Assembly (NCBI GenBank): GCA_027627225.1
Contig: CM051028.1
Coordinates: 21,468,201-21,532,200, forward strand
DNA length: 64,000 nt
Direction: 5' to 3'
DNA from: Congeria kusceri
Taxonomy: Eukaryota > Mollusca > Bivalvia > Myida > Dreissenidae
Positions 25,202 through 36,146 of this stretch are shown piece by piece. A program made the position numbers and the translations under genes. The notes under the pieces are model-generated. The model was not told the DNA's origin, ran no database searches, and worked only from the letters and a program-made list of their open reading frames with translations. Position 1 is the stretch's first letter. The number at the start of each line of letters is the position of its first letter.

Positions 25202-26089
25202 CCTCCGAAGATAATCAGGCTAATCCACAAACGAGACAAACTCTAATAAAGCTCAGATAGTGGATCTTAAGAAAAACATTCCAAGCTCTTAAATATAATC
25301 TGGTCTTTTTAAGACAAATTACAGGAGCATATACGGAGGACATACATTTTGAACATGACTCCAAATCAGGAAATAAATCTACAGCTTTGTAAGACACATC
25401 CACATATACATGCAAAAGTATCTCAATGTTTGCCTAGGGCTTACACATATAGCTAAGGACACATATTATATCAAATCTCATGAACTACTTTGACAAGAGT
25501 AATTTATTGTTCTTGTTCCAACATGGCCGTCTTCTGGATGAAGCCGCATTAAAGGTGGAAATGGTCAAATTTAGAATACTATTACAACAGTCATTTAAAT
25601 GCCTGATACAATAGTATTACCGAAAAAGCTCTGTTTTCGTACACTTAAAAATAATATAAAAATTGTCGTGTCCGAAAATTTTGATACACAAAAATATTCC
25701 CGAAATACAGGTGCCTGAAAACACACGGATAGTATCGATTAATGATTGCGCGTGCTTGTTAAATGCCACGCCGTATAGCATTATTAAATTGTAGCGATGT
25801 TTGAAATGAATTTTAAATAATTGCATATGTATGATTTTGTTTTACAGAATATTACGCAAAGAATGCATTTTTGTTGACCGAATTTAAACATTACCATTTC
25901 GTACATTATTAACATGTAATAAATCCAATAAAAGATGCTAATTATGATTTTGTTGTTTGTTCTTGAACCACAAATATTAAACGATTGTCTTTAACACCTT
26001 CAAACATTCGTGCAACTTGTAATAGGGTGCGATAAAGGAATGGCTTGCAACCATTCAGTCAATGCCTAAACTACATCACTATTGCATAT
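25202..26089. other. Gene-free stretch
   Basis: I see no gene or defined repeat here. Confidence 0.4.
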
Positions 26090-26662
26090 TCAAAACAGAG
26101 TCCGTTTGTTAAAACTATTTGATGAAAATTACAAAAGCTGTTCATATAAACATTTAGCGATCACACTATCGTGCCATCATTTAGAAATAGAATCGGGCAG
26201 ATTTTATGGTGTTGAGCGCGAACAAAGATTATGTCGTTGTTGTAATATGAATGTTGTAGAATCTGAGTACCGCTTCATACTTTGCTCTAGTTACTATAGA
26301 CATTTGAGAAAGAAACATTTAGGAAACATCTCGTGGCAACCATTTATTTATTCAAAACTGTTATTTCATCAAAAAACGTTAAGAATCTGTTAGGTGTGTG
26401 TAAATATCTTAAAGAAGCTATGACATACAGAAAAAAACCTTTCTGAGAATGTAATATTGATGCGTCTTCTGTATCTTTCATGTATTTGCGTTCCTATTAC
26501 TATATATAGGTATGCATTGCTGTGAATATGTAGTTGAACTTATCAAATCATCATTTGTGTGTGTGTATTGATTGCTTGTCTTTGCCATAATTTATTTATT
26601 TTGTAAATGGCTAAAGGCATTTTTGTTTTGCCAATCGCCAATAAACTTTGAACTTGAACTTG
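26090..26662 (+). mobile_element. LINE 3' fragment (same family as 50.0-55.0 kb)
   Basis: An open frame (26082-26393) encodes only the last part of a LINE ORF2: LEIESGRFYGVEREQRLC, a Cys-rich CRCC...ESEYRFILC knuckle and YYRHLRKK. The same block is at the C-terminus of the LINE ORF2 at 50.2-50.7 kb. The 3' UTR ends TTTTGTAAATGGCTAAAGGC ... AATAAACTTTGAACTTGAAC, matching the 3' end of that larger copy. It is a dead 5'-truncated insertion. Confidence 0.8.
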
Positions 26663-26881
26663 ATAAAACTGGAGCCTGTTTGTCACAATTATCGTGTTGA
26701 ACAGAACAGAATAGAACAAGACTTTTATTTTCACCCAAGTAAAAAACAAATACAATTAGGGCAATATAACAAAGCAAAGTGTATAGCAAATTAGTAACTT
26801 CCGATAAGTTTTACATTAACACAATTGTATAGATGATATACGGGGGGTATTTAAATAATAATATACATAGTCGGGACATAT

Positions 26882-26906
26882 GATGATGATAATAATAATA
26901 ATAATA

Positions 26907-26951
<45 letters not shown>

Positions 26952-26977
26952 TAATAATAATTATTATTATTATTATA

Positions 26978-27012
<35 letters not shown>
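26882..27012. repeat. (AAT)n microsatellite with an inverted core
   Basis: A long AAT trinucleotide run is interrupted by a TTA-phase segment at about 26958-26976, so the tract can fold back on itself. It is followed to about 27185 by a looser ATC/AAT-rich stretch. Confidence 0.95.
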
Positions 27013-27013
<1 letters not shown>

Positions 27014-27189
27014 TAGCAATAATAACAATAATATCAGATCTATAATCAAAATCAAAATACCAACATCGTAATTGAATTATCAAAATCACATTCATTATCA
27101 AATCATATTCAAAATCATCATACTAATCATAATAATCATTATAAACAAAATCGTCATAGTTATCGTGATCATCATAATCGTGGCATCTG

Positions 27190-29050
27190 AAACACAAATA
27201 ATAGTAAAATTCGATAAGAGCATTTGATGCTAGCACTGGCAAAAATAATTAGTGGTTGAGTAGGCGCGTAGTACCATAGGTACCTGAATTGTTAATTGGC
27301 ACTTATTGGCATAACAAAAGATTTCAAATGCAACCGGTATCAGATTATCTTAAATGGCACTAATTGACATTATACCCTTATTCAGTTCGAATACAGTTAT
27401 TAAGGTTTAATAAAATTCGTTGTTGCAATTGATTGGTTAATTAAAACCAATCCAATCAAATATAATGGTACACCGCCTCCATTCATTCATCTGCCAGGGT
27501 TAATTACCGGTGTAAAAACACCTGTGCGATGTGTCACCTGATTAACGCAAACAGGCTAGAATTCTGCTAAAATACCACTGTCATATAAAAAGTCCGAACA
27601 TTTAGATTTTTTAATTATGGTTTGAAATCAGGATGTCCGTAAATATATAGTGACAACAAATAATTATTTTCGCTAAAAAAGAGGTTGTCCGAAAATGTAT
27701 AGTGTCCGAAATCATAGAGCTTTTACGGTATTGTGTGTTTAAGATTTAGCTATTCCCTGGGTCAGAAAACGTTTTGGTTTCGCAATAATCACAGCGTGTA
27801 AAATAGTATATTTAAATCATATGATACACTCTTGGAGGCACATTGATTCATGGTACACTTGAAAACAAACAACAACGAAATATGTTAGTTATTTTACGAA
27901 CCCGGAGGGCAAGATTAAATAATTAATATTTTGAGTCCAAGGGTACCGAGCTACAAGTGCTAATATATACCATATTTACCAATCACATCGCAACTTCCTA
28001 CGATGCCGATCCCAATGGGTATTTCCTGGACGTCACGTGATGTCTGAGATGCTTGACATCTGTGTCGTTTCCAAATTTAGCGCTGTCGCAAGGTCACGTC
28101 ATGTGATCCGAATGTCCAATCTGACCGTGCAATAACAAGCGTGCGTATAAATTACAACTAAATTTTAATATACAGCACGATACTTAATGCACGATAAGCT
28201 TGCATATTAGGCTCCGCCCACCAGTGACCGTTCGTTCTGATATCACAGATATTGAATACCGAAAAACAAAGACAACTCTCTGAAATGTGGTATAATGTAC
28301 TTTCTGTTATACATTGTGACGTGAGGGGAAGGAATAACCCCAATACACGCTATAAAACAGTTGCAAGCTTATGGACATCCGCCGCGCAGAGATTTGACTG
28401 GTTTCGAGCAGAGTCCTCCGCCTAGAGATTTGACTGGTTCCGAACAATAGCTCTAATCAAATCCCTGCAGTCATGACAAACCACGTCATGATGATTGATT
28501 TAAATCTTCTAGACATTATTTATTTTTTTGATTATATTCAGTTTAAATTTTGTTAATAATGAGGGGATCAACCATTTATTGTAATAGCGGGAATGATGGT
28601 TTTGTGTTTACAAACAAGCTGTTTTCGTCCGCGTTTTAAATTTTTCAATTTACCTGTATCGATTAGTCCATGTTTATAACCGTTCTCACTTTCTTTTTTA
28701 CTGACTGTAGTTATTTTCTTTTCCTGTTTTTATTATCGACTGCAAACGATATATCAAAAGTCCAATTATGTAGTAGATTGCACTGCGTTGTAATGAATAA
28801 GTAATAGTTACAAACACGTAATCCTTCCAGATCTGGAAGGATTTTACTTGTGATGGCAGTGGTTATCGTTAACCTATAGGGAAGGTAACCGCTGCGAGGA
28901 GTTTGGAGTGGACACATATAGTATATGTATATATATATAAGGTTGTAGATGTCGGAATCTAATACATCTGCCGTTAGGTCTATGAACTTCTCAATCTCCA
29001 TGTATTTATCGTCCTGAAAATATACAAATAAAAAATTCTTCTACTTAACA

Positions 29051-29086
<36 letters not shown>

Positions 29087-29866
29087 CCATGGTTACCAAT
29101 TGTTTCCATCATTATACATTTATATTGATACATATATATTAAACCTTTAAAACCAATTAATAATTCTGCTGTGTGTTGGTTCCAATTAACAACTTATGTT
29201 AAATCAATTGTGCATATACATATTTTAACAATACAGACGTTGGCTTAAGTCTAGTTAGTTTTTGTTGTAGATGTAATAAAACTAGTAAAATTCGAAAATG
29301 ATTGCTTAAATTTGTTACTTATGACTACAGCCCGTCAATAGAAACCTCATAGAAAAATGTGGCATGCCATCACTTCTTTTCCCCAGAATACGATCTATTT
29401 CTAGCTTGAGGGACAGGCACTGTGTTTTATTTAGGATGTTGCGCCGACTCAACATGACGCAACGCTTGTGGGAATATTATTGTGTTTCCATATATTGATA
29501 ATAAACGTATAAGCGACCAAATGCCCTTCAGTGCGTACGCGTTTGCACTATTTGTGTTGACAATTATGTTATATATTTTATTAAACTTTAGGTACAAGCG
29601 TGAAAAAAGGTTAGCGATCTTTTTTCCCAAACCTACGCTGCTTTCTGGATTGTGTACCCCTTTTCGGAAGAAGCTAATTGGGAGACCGGCAGAGTGTGAG
29701 ATGGGGAAGCGTTCGAATGATTTTTCCTCAAAAGACACCGTGTTCTGGTTATTTAGGCCTAAAGGAAACAGACCCGACTACGTCTCAATATACCTCAGGC
29801 GTACGACACAATGGCGCTTAAATATATGGGTGTAAACTAAATGCAATACAATCCATCAGATGTCAT

Positions 29867-29897
<31 letters not shown>

Positions 29898-30158
29898 GAG
29901 AGACTCGCTTCCGTTACTGGCATCGATTAGACCTTGTCATCTCCATTCTTACGGAAGCCGCCACACTCATTCTTACCAGCAACTACCAAAGTACTGACTG
30001 TGATATGGATCAATCTTTTGAGGAAAGCAAGCGAGAATAATACAACAGAAACTGCACCACGTACAGACTAGGGGCATCCTACGCTATTATACCTATTTTC
30101 GGAAAAATACAAATTGCAGATAACGTCTTCTTTAATCAGATTTGTCTCTGTACATAAG
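27190..30158. other. Gene-poor stretch with a possible lone exon and simple repeats
   Basis: On the minus strand TATTTTCAG at about 29015 is followed by DDKYMEIEKFIDLTADVLD, which looks like real protein sequence but runs into a TATA repeat without a clear donor; I cannot assign it. A perfect 24-bp palindrome centred on AGATCT is at 28820-28843. (TA)n lies at about 29055-29082 and (GA)n at about 29868-29902. Two near-copies of GAGATTTGACTGGTT lie at about 28388 and 28430. Open frames at 29427-29835 have no recognised domain. Confidence 0.35.
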
Positions 30159-30160
30159 TA

Positions 30161-31000
30161 CAGTAGAAGCTTTCTAAACTGAACGGCGATTGTTCGGTTT
30201 TCAGAGGTATTCGGTATACCCAGGGGTTTTTTAAATGTTATTTTCCTTTAAAAATGTACGTTCTATTATATATGTTTATTCGAGTACAAAATAAGACAAC
30301 ACAACATGTTAATGTTTACACTTTTGTAATTGTTGATTTTTTTTGGTTATTTGCAAGTAAAAATGTGTATTTGTACATAAAACGACACTCAAATTGTCAA
30401 TCAAACAAGTTCATGAATGTATTGAACGTACATCTTATTTACATCTCTTTAAATAAATCACCAATTGTTGACTGCTTTGATTAGATTAAACATATTTATT
30501 TTAGCTCGATTATATCGCAAGCCTTAGACTTAAAGAGATAAGTGCCAGAATTTACTATATGTATAAATTAACTACATTATTGTTAAACATTAATACTTTT
30601 ACAGTGTACGTAAATGTCAACATAAAACACGATCGAATAATCTGTTTTTCACAAGCTGACTACTGTCGTACGCACCAACTTGCTGATCGCTTTATTGTAC
30701 CACTGCCCCGTTATCACCACGGCGAGTATGCCCGTTGTGTGTACTTGTGTCACCAATTATCGGGTGCACGCTTCCGCGGCATCGCGAAGTGACACCGTTC
30801 GGTTTATTCAGGTTTTTTTAAGGTTGAACGAGATTAAATTTGTGAAAAAGTCGTTCGGTATTCGGTTTGGACAGGGTTCTGTTTATTAAGGATTTTTCGA
30901 TATATAAAAAAAAGAAGGAAAAAAATCGGGACCGACACAGCCGTTCGGTTTTGACAGTGATTCGGTTTTAACAGGGTTCGATTTGGAAATGGTTTCACTA
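30161..31000. mobile_element. pogo/Tigger-like non-autonomous remnant
   Basis: The left end CAGTAGAAGCTTTCTAAACT and the right end (complement of TAGTGAAACCATTTCCAAAT) resemble pogo-type termini. TA flanks both sides. Repeated GTTCGGTTTT words fill both ends (about 30190-30220 and 30795-30980). I see no transposase. A SINE fragment lies inside. Confidence 0.55.
30499..30545 (-). repeat. SINE 3' fragment inside the pogo-like remnant
   Basis: Contains TTTAGCTCGATTATATCGCA, the complement of the 3' end of the SINE at 22342-22529, then GCCTTAGACTTAAAGAGATA. Only the tail is present. Confidence 0.6.
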
Positions 31001-31143
31001 TATTGACATAGAATGTGGTATGTGTCATTATGCATTATCAAATGCGATAATTGGAAATAAATCAGTTAAAGATAAATAGATCATTAATCTGAGATCAGAT
31101 AATATTTTAAATAAATATCACATTTACTGGATAGTGGAAAATG

Positions 31144-31217
31144 ACATAAAAAGGCTAAAAGTAATTGTACTTATAAAAACATAAAAAGGCTAAAAGTAAT
31201 TGTACTTATAAAAATAT
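31144..31217. repeat. 37-bp direct duplication
   Basis: Two adjacent copies of a unit containing AAAAAGGCTAAAAGTAATTG. Confidence 0.9.
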
Positions 31218-31286
31218 AAAATATATGAAATTTTAAATGTTAATGCATACATGCACGGGAAACGAACGTCATTTAAGAATATATAT

Positions 31287-31533
31287 GGCGCGTCGTAGGA
31301 AAATCGGGCTTAATGTGTGTGCGTGAAGTGTCGTCCTGGATTAGCCAGTGCAGTCCGCACAGGCTAATCCGGGACGCCACTTTCCGCCTACAGTGGATTT
31401 ATGTTTAGAAGATACTTTCTTGATACAGAAAACACCATAAAAGCGGAAAGTGCCGTCCTATGCAGTCTGCACAGGCTAATCCGCGACGACACAACGCACA
31501 TGCATCACGCCGGGTTTTCCCACGACGCGCCTC
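31287..31533. mobile_element. Sola-like MITE copy 2 (abundant dreissenid-type repeat)
   Basis: The left end GGCGCGTCGTAGGAAAATCG lacks the first two bases (GA) of the family; the right end is the complement of GAGGCGCGTCGTGGGAAAAC. The internal blocks are GTCGTCCTGGATTAGCC and GCACAGGCTAATCC, as in the copy at 18568-18827. ATAT flanks both sides, consistent with a 4-bp target duplication. Non-coding. Confidence 0.82.
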
Positions 31534-31537
31534 ATAT

Positions 31538-32770
31538 TTTTCTAACAATTGCATATATTAAAATAACTTATCTCAAGTGTCCTGCAATATATGTTGTTCT
31601 AACATAACATACATACACATCAAATAAAGACAATACATATCACGCTCCTTGTAATACTTTGACATGTTTTTTTTTTCCAAAAACTATTTGTCTTATACCG
31701 TACTCAAATCAGAGTAAACTCTAAGAACATGTACACAGATACTACCTTTAATGACACGAGAAATGCATGTATTGACAATTTAGAGCATGTTGTTATTTAA
31801 AATGTGTATTACGAAGAGTGTATTGAGTCTTTATATGCTTAAAACAATCAAATTAGAAGGTTTCAAAGCAATATTGTAACATTTCAAAGAGAAGCACATA
31901 CAAGTATATCACACGTCAATATGGCAAATAAAACAAACATTTAATAAGTTATTTATTTTAAAACCACTGTGTAAGGTAAGTACTTGTCGATATTTTGCTA
32001 ATTACTATATTTTTGTCGTCGGTGACAATTTTCTTAATAATTTTTATCCAAGTGGTGTTATCCAAGTATTACGAGATAAAAAGACTACATGAAATGGTAC
32101 GAATAATATATTAAGCAACTAGGTCACATTTTTTCTGTTATCTGGTTAACATATTATCTAAAGTGTTTGCATTACTAATGGACAAGTACTTTTCAAATAC
32201 AGGTTTGTATTAGTAAGCAACTACTGAATAGAAATCAGCTCGCGATTTACATACAGTATTCAACTAGCTGCTTTCCAAATTTGTTGCGACATCGATCTGA
32301 AATACCTCACATTTTTTAACAGCCTGACTTGTCTATCAGGTGTACACAATTATAAAATAGAAATAGATCACTCGAGGGTTGAGCGCGAAACTGTTGTATC
32401 TGATATAGAAATGTTAAGCAGATACAATAGATTTACGCTCAACCCTCGCACTGCGTATTGATTCAACACTAAGTGACGTGTTCAATTTGTTTAAATTACA
32501 TGCAAGTTATTTGGCGCATGCTTTAAAAAAAAAATACTATAGCATTAAAACCTTCAGTTAATTCAGGTTACAACTGTCATAAAATGTGAAGTAATAACCC
32601 TTATTTAGCCGTATATTACAGTATGTTTGACAATGAGAATGCATTTAGACCAACGCGACGATTATTTTGCTTGGAGTATGATAAGGCTGAGGACAATATA
32701 CAATTGGCTTCATTTCAACAACCTGTAAAATATAGACTTCAAATGTAAATTTTAATGGCAATCAAATGGT
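31538..32770. other. Gene-free stretch with a foldback element
   Basis: Nothing coding. A small foldback is annotated at 32373-32448. Confidence 0.4.
32373..32448. repeat. 76-bp foldback
   Basis: Arms of about 30 bp, CGAGGGTTGAGCGCGAAACT... and the complementary ...TTTACGCTCAACCCTCG, around a 16-base loop. The arms differ only at a few bases. Possibly a tiny MITE. Confidence 0.8.
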
Positions 32771-33485
32771 ATATGAGGCGCGACGAGGGAAAATCGACCT
32801 TAATGACAAAATTAACGATTTTCAGCTTTTTCTGAGTCTTTCTAATAGAAGAACGTGTACTGAATACGATGGCGAAAACTGTTTGTTAATATTGTTAATA
32901 CCTCGAATAATAAAAAAGTTATGATCTTTCAAATGACGTCACCTGCAATGCCGTTGAGTGACTTTGACGTCGAAAACATAATGCGCGGTTTTGCTCGAGT
33001 GAAAAACATCCGTAACACGACGTTTTTATTTAATGCAGTAAATACAAAATTATTTATCATTATTATCTGTAAATACTTATATTGTGTATTGTCCATAATG
33101 ATTTTATTTATAAATAATGGTTAAAACAAGATGTTTTAATAAAACTTCCCGTTCTGAACAAAATTAGTAAGTCATTTCGGCATTTCCAAACGACAAGCAA
33201 CGACAAACATTCATTGGTTCACGAATAAAAAAAAAAAAATAAATAAAAATATTAAAACTTAAACGTATTGAACAAGTCAAAAACAATTTCAACGTATTGA
33301 ACCAAGCGTGTTTTTTTAACTTTATTATTACCGATATAAGATGCTACTCTATGCTTCAATGTTACGAGTATCACGTAAGGACGATGAACAATAAATTATA
33401 AATGACCTGCATCGACGGTCGTCTTGATATTAACACACTGATACACATTCTAAACATGTTATTTCCACTGTATTATTGAAATACA

Positions 33486-35837
33486 TTAGGAAAAGTAGTC
33501 CTGGTGATCAGCGATTACTAATGGAGTATTGCTGCGTGAGAAATATCGTTTGCGCTCCTCCGACAATCCACCACAAGGTAACACTGGCGGTCGGTCGTTA
33601 GATTCAAACTGGTATCCACGATCCCTGAGAATGTTGAACCGCAGCTCGGGCGAAAGATTGTGTTCCTTCGCGATGACGATCCCTGGCGCACTGGACTCGA
33701 ACCGGAAGTAATGAAACTTCCTGAAATATTATGTTATTGAACGAGTTCAAAACAAGTGCATATCTTTAGAATTGTGACCTACAATTTATATCAAATGTAT
33801 ACATGTGGATTTTTGAATCATGCAGCGGCATTATACCTTCTTCTGACAACGGGTTTGAAAACACACTCGAGGAAAGGTTTCCAGTGACGCCATGTCCATT
33901 CCGGAAAGTAGACTGCTTTGTTCGTCGACGACGACTTGTTCACTAAGTCGGCAAGCTGTGGCAGGGTTTCCAGGTCATGTTTTTTCCTGTACTTGATCTT
34001 AATGTGGGCGAATCCGGAATCTATCAAGCATCTCGCGTGATCTGTGAATCATCATTGATTAATTAATTCATTATATGAAATAAGTGTAACAAACATATAA
34101 GCAATTATTGCTTTTTATTCATTATAAAGTGAAAAATGAACGAATTAAAAATATGGTAGCATGTGCAAACAATAACCAGTATTATTTCCATACCAGGTAT
34201 CTGCATTTGGAGCTCGATCTTTGCGTTTTGACCCGTCATCACACGCCACATCATATACCCCGTCGTGTACTTGTTCTTATTTTGACCTAAACGAAAAGAA
34301 AAAGAACACATTTGACAATAAATATTACTAAAATGGCGCTTTGTGATTAAATATAAATGAACGAACGTCCAAAGAAGTAAAATTGTCGTACCAGGGCAAT
34401 TATCTGCGTGGATAGACAATGGCGTTCCGGCGGTCGTGTGATTCTGGAGGATCCAATCCAGAATAGATAAAACTGAACCCGGCCCGTGCGATTCCTTCCC
34501 ATCGAGGCCGATCGTCTGGTCCTCATCTATCAGGAAATTTAATTGTAGCGGCTTTCCATCAAGACGAATCCCGAATATCTGCATTTTCCTCAGAGTGAGG
34601 AAATACAATGGCCCCATCTGCCGTGAGAAGTGGGGGAGGCTGCATTCTGACTAAAGTCGAAGGTCACGTGAGTAAATGGGGTATCACTATCCCGTGTATC
34701 AATGCTCTTTCGAACGCACTGATTGTATACTTCACGTTCCTGTAATATATACAGAAATACCATCATTTTAAAATGTGTACTCGTGTTGATAATTTCGGCA
34801 AGTCTATGCATTATATTATCCGGCTACAATTATATAAGTTATAATACCTGGTGGATGCAAAAACTGTGAAAGCCTACACAAAACACGCACCTGTCTAACA
34901 GAACGTGGTTCCGGAGTGCCTCCGATGCTCCAATGTTTCGTCCTCACAGATGGCGGTGCTGACTTGACGTCGCAACTTCTCACACGTCGCACATACATCC
35001 TGGCGATCCGGATATGTGGAAGACATTCACTCAAAATATCCTTGAAGGCTGTCATCCCCAGACCGCGCACCCCATGTTCTGTGCAGGCTTGCTTGTAAGC
35101 ACTGTGCATGGCGACCTTGGTGCAGTCCGACGGCAGAAAAAAACTGGAGTTATTGCGTCAATATCGCGTGGGGCGGCCGGCTGGGGAAGATCGCGCTCAT
35201 CGGAGTAATTCTTTATCAACGAAATGACACGCATCACATCCTCAAACGTTGTAGAGTGTTTGGGACGTCGGCCGGCATTCCTGTGTATTATAGGCGTGAT
35301 GCCGTGTGTTGACATGTGCTTACGGATTGTCTTAATATTATGGTTTGTTACGTCGTAGAGCACTTGAAAGGTCTTCTTACACACAGGTTTGCCGTGAACG
35401 CTGAACTTTTGACGTACGCGCTGTCGCTTCTTCCCTCGCTTCATAGTGGTGTCATCTCCGCCAGACAGAAGTGTCATGATGGTGAGTTCTTTCTCATCTT
35501 TTGACATACATTTCACCTCAAATAGTTGTGTCATAATTTGATCATGTGTAAATAAAGTCTTACAGATCAGATTACACCCGCAACCTCCTTCAATAGACTT
35601 GGCCGTGACATTTTTCTCCTCCGTCGCATTGAACACATCAGGGTCGCTACTATCGATGTCACCTGAAGACGGCTGTTGTGCTTCTGTGAAACGTCGCGCC
35701 CTTCCGTAAAGAACATCATCTTCATGTATGTTGATGGATGACAAGTCCTCTTCAATGTTAGTGCACGATTATGTCGTTAGTTTTTGTGAATTATTTGGCG
35801 TTCTACCAAAATGGTTCGATATCATAGACTCAAGTTC
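33486..35837 (-). pseudogene. Transposase-like gene, DUF7869 family, multi-exon, 5' half broken
   Basis: Exons inferred from splice motifs: 35837-34892, 34739-34392, 34286-34194, 34041-33837 and 33720-33486. The last three introns have GT-AG ends and keep phase exactly. Recognisable blocks in order: a basic HGKPVCKKTFQVLYDV region; a zinc-knuckle-like DVCATCEKLR; VTFDFSQ; MGPLYFLTLRKMQIFG; FLIDEDQTIG; HADNCPG joined across an intron to QNKNKYTTGYMMWR; HARCLIDSGFAHIK; and a C-terminal exon with FHYFRFESSAPG ending at TAA 33486. Asp in FDFSQ, HADN and LIDSG are the likely catalytic set (inference). The 5' half has one in-frame TAA and four or so frame changes (T7 run near 35140, near 34995, near 34920, and after FDFSQN near 34650). 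It is probably inactive now. Confidence 0.68.
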
Positions 35838-35935
35838 CTGAAAAAAATGAATTAATGAGATCTTAAGAATAAATGAATTCCCGAAGTTCCTGGAAAAAAA
35901 TGAAATAATGAGATCCTAAGAATAAATGTGTTCCT
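35832..35935. repeat. 52-bp tandem duplication carrying a duplicated splice acceptor
   Basis: Two copies of a unit starting AAGTTCCTG(G)AAAAAAATGAA and containing AATGAGATC(T/C)TAAGAATAAA. On the minus strand each unit provides a T-rich tract and CAG|GAACTT at the 5' edge of the transposase coding region. Confidence 0.85.
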
Positions 35936-36146
35936 GAAATAGTAAAAAATGCAATTAAGAAAAGAATTAATAAAAAAGTGAAAATGTCTTCTCAACCAAC
36001 AAACAAGCACAATCTGGCAATAAACAGCTAAGATCGACTTGACTTCCGTGTTTACATGCAGAAAATCATGACGTCATTTCAAACGCATTTTTTCCGGTTA
36101 TGTGACGTTGTCATTAAGGTCAATTTTCAAACGTCTCTCCTCATAT

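Larger units (their letters stand above)
32775..36142 (-). mobile_element. DNA transposon with DUF7869-like transposase (Sola-like), candidate autonomous element
   Basis: Terminal inverted repeats begin GAGGCGCGACGAGGGAAAAT on the left and GAGGAGAGACGTTTGAAAAT on the right (complement). By hand count 29 of the first 35 bases agree, including a common GACCTTAATGACAA. ATAT flanks both ends (32771-32774 and 36143-36146). Inside is a multi-exon minus-strand gene with an RNase H-like core. A 4-bp duplication and GAG-type ends fit the Sola superfamily, but I assign this by recollection only. The ends match those of the two MITEs at 18.6 and 31.4 kb. The left interior (about 32810-33485) is non-coding apart from a short unconvincing frame. 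Confidence 0.78.

Noticed and set aside
26816..27055. 79-residue open frame on the minus strand
   Set aside because: It is a translation of the AAT microsatellite (Ile/Leu/Tyr/Asn runs).
29427..29835. Overlapping open frames on both strands (103 and 117 residues)
   Set aside because: Neither shows a recognisable domain; both strands open over the same interval suggests composition, possibly an unknown repeat.
35052..35100. End of a 230-residue open frame as a true C-terminus
   Set aside because: The frame leaves the family alignment at a T7 run near 35140; the real continuation is in another frame.
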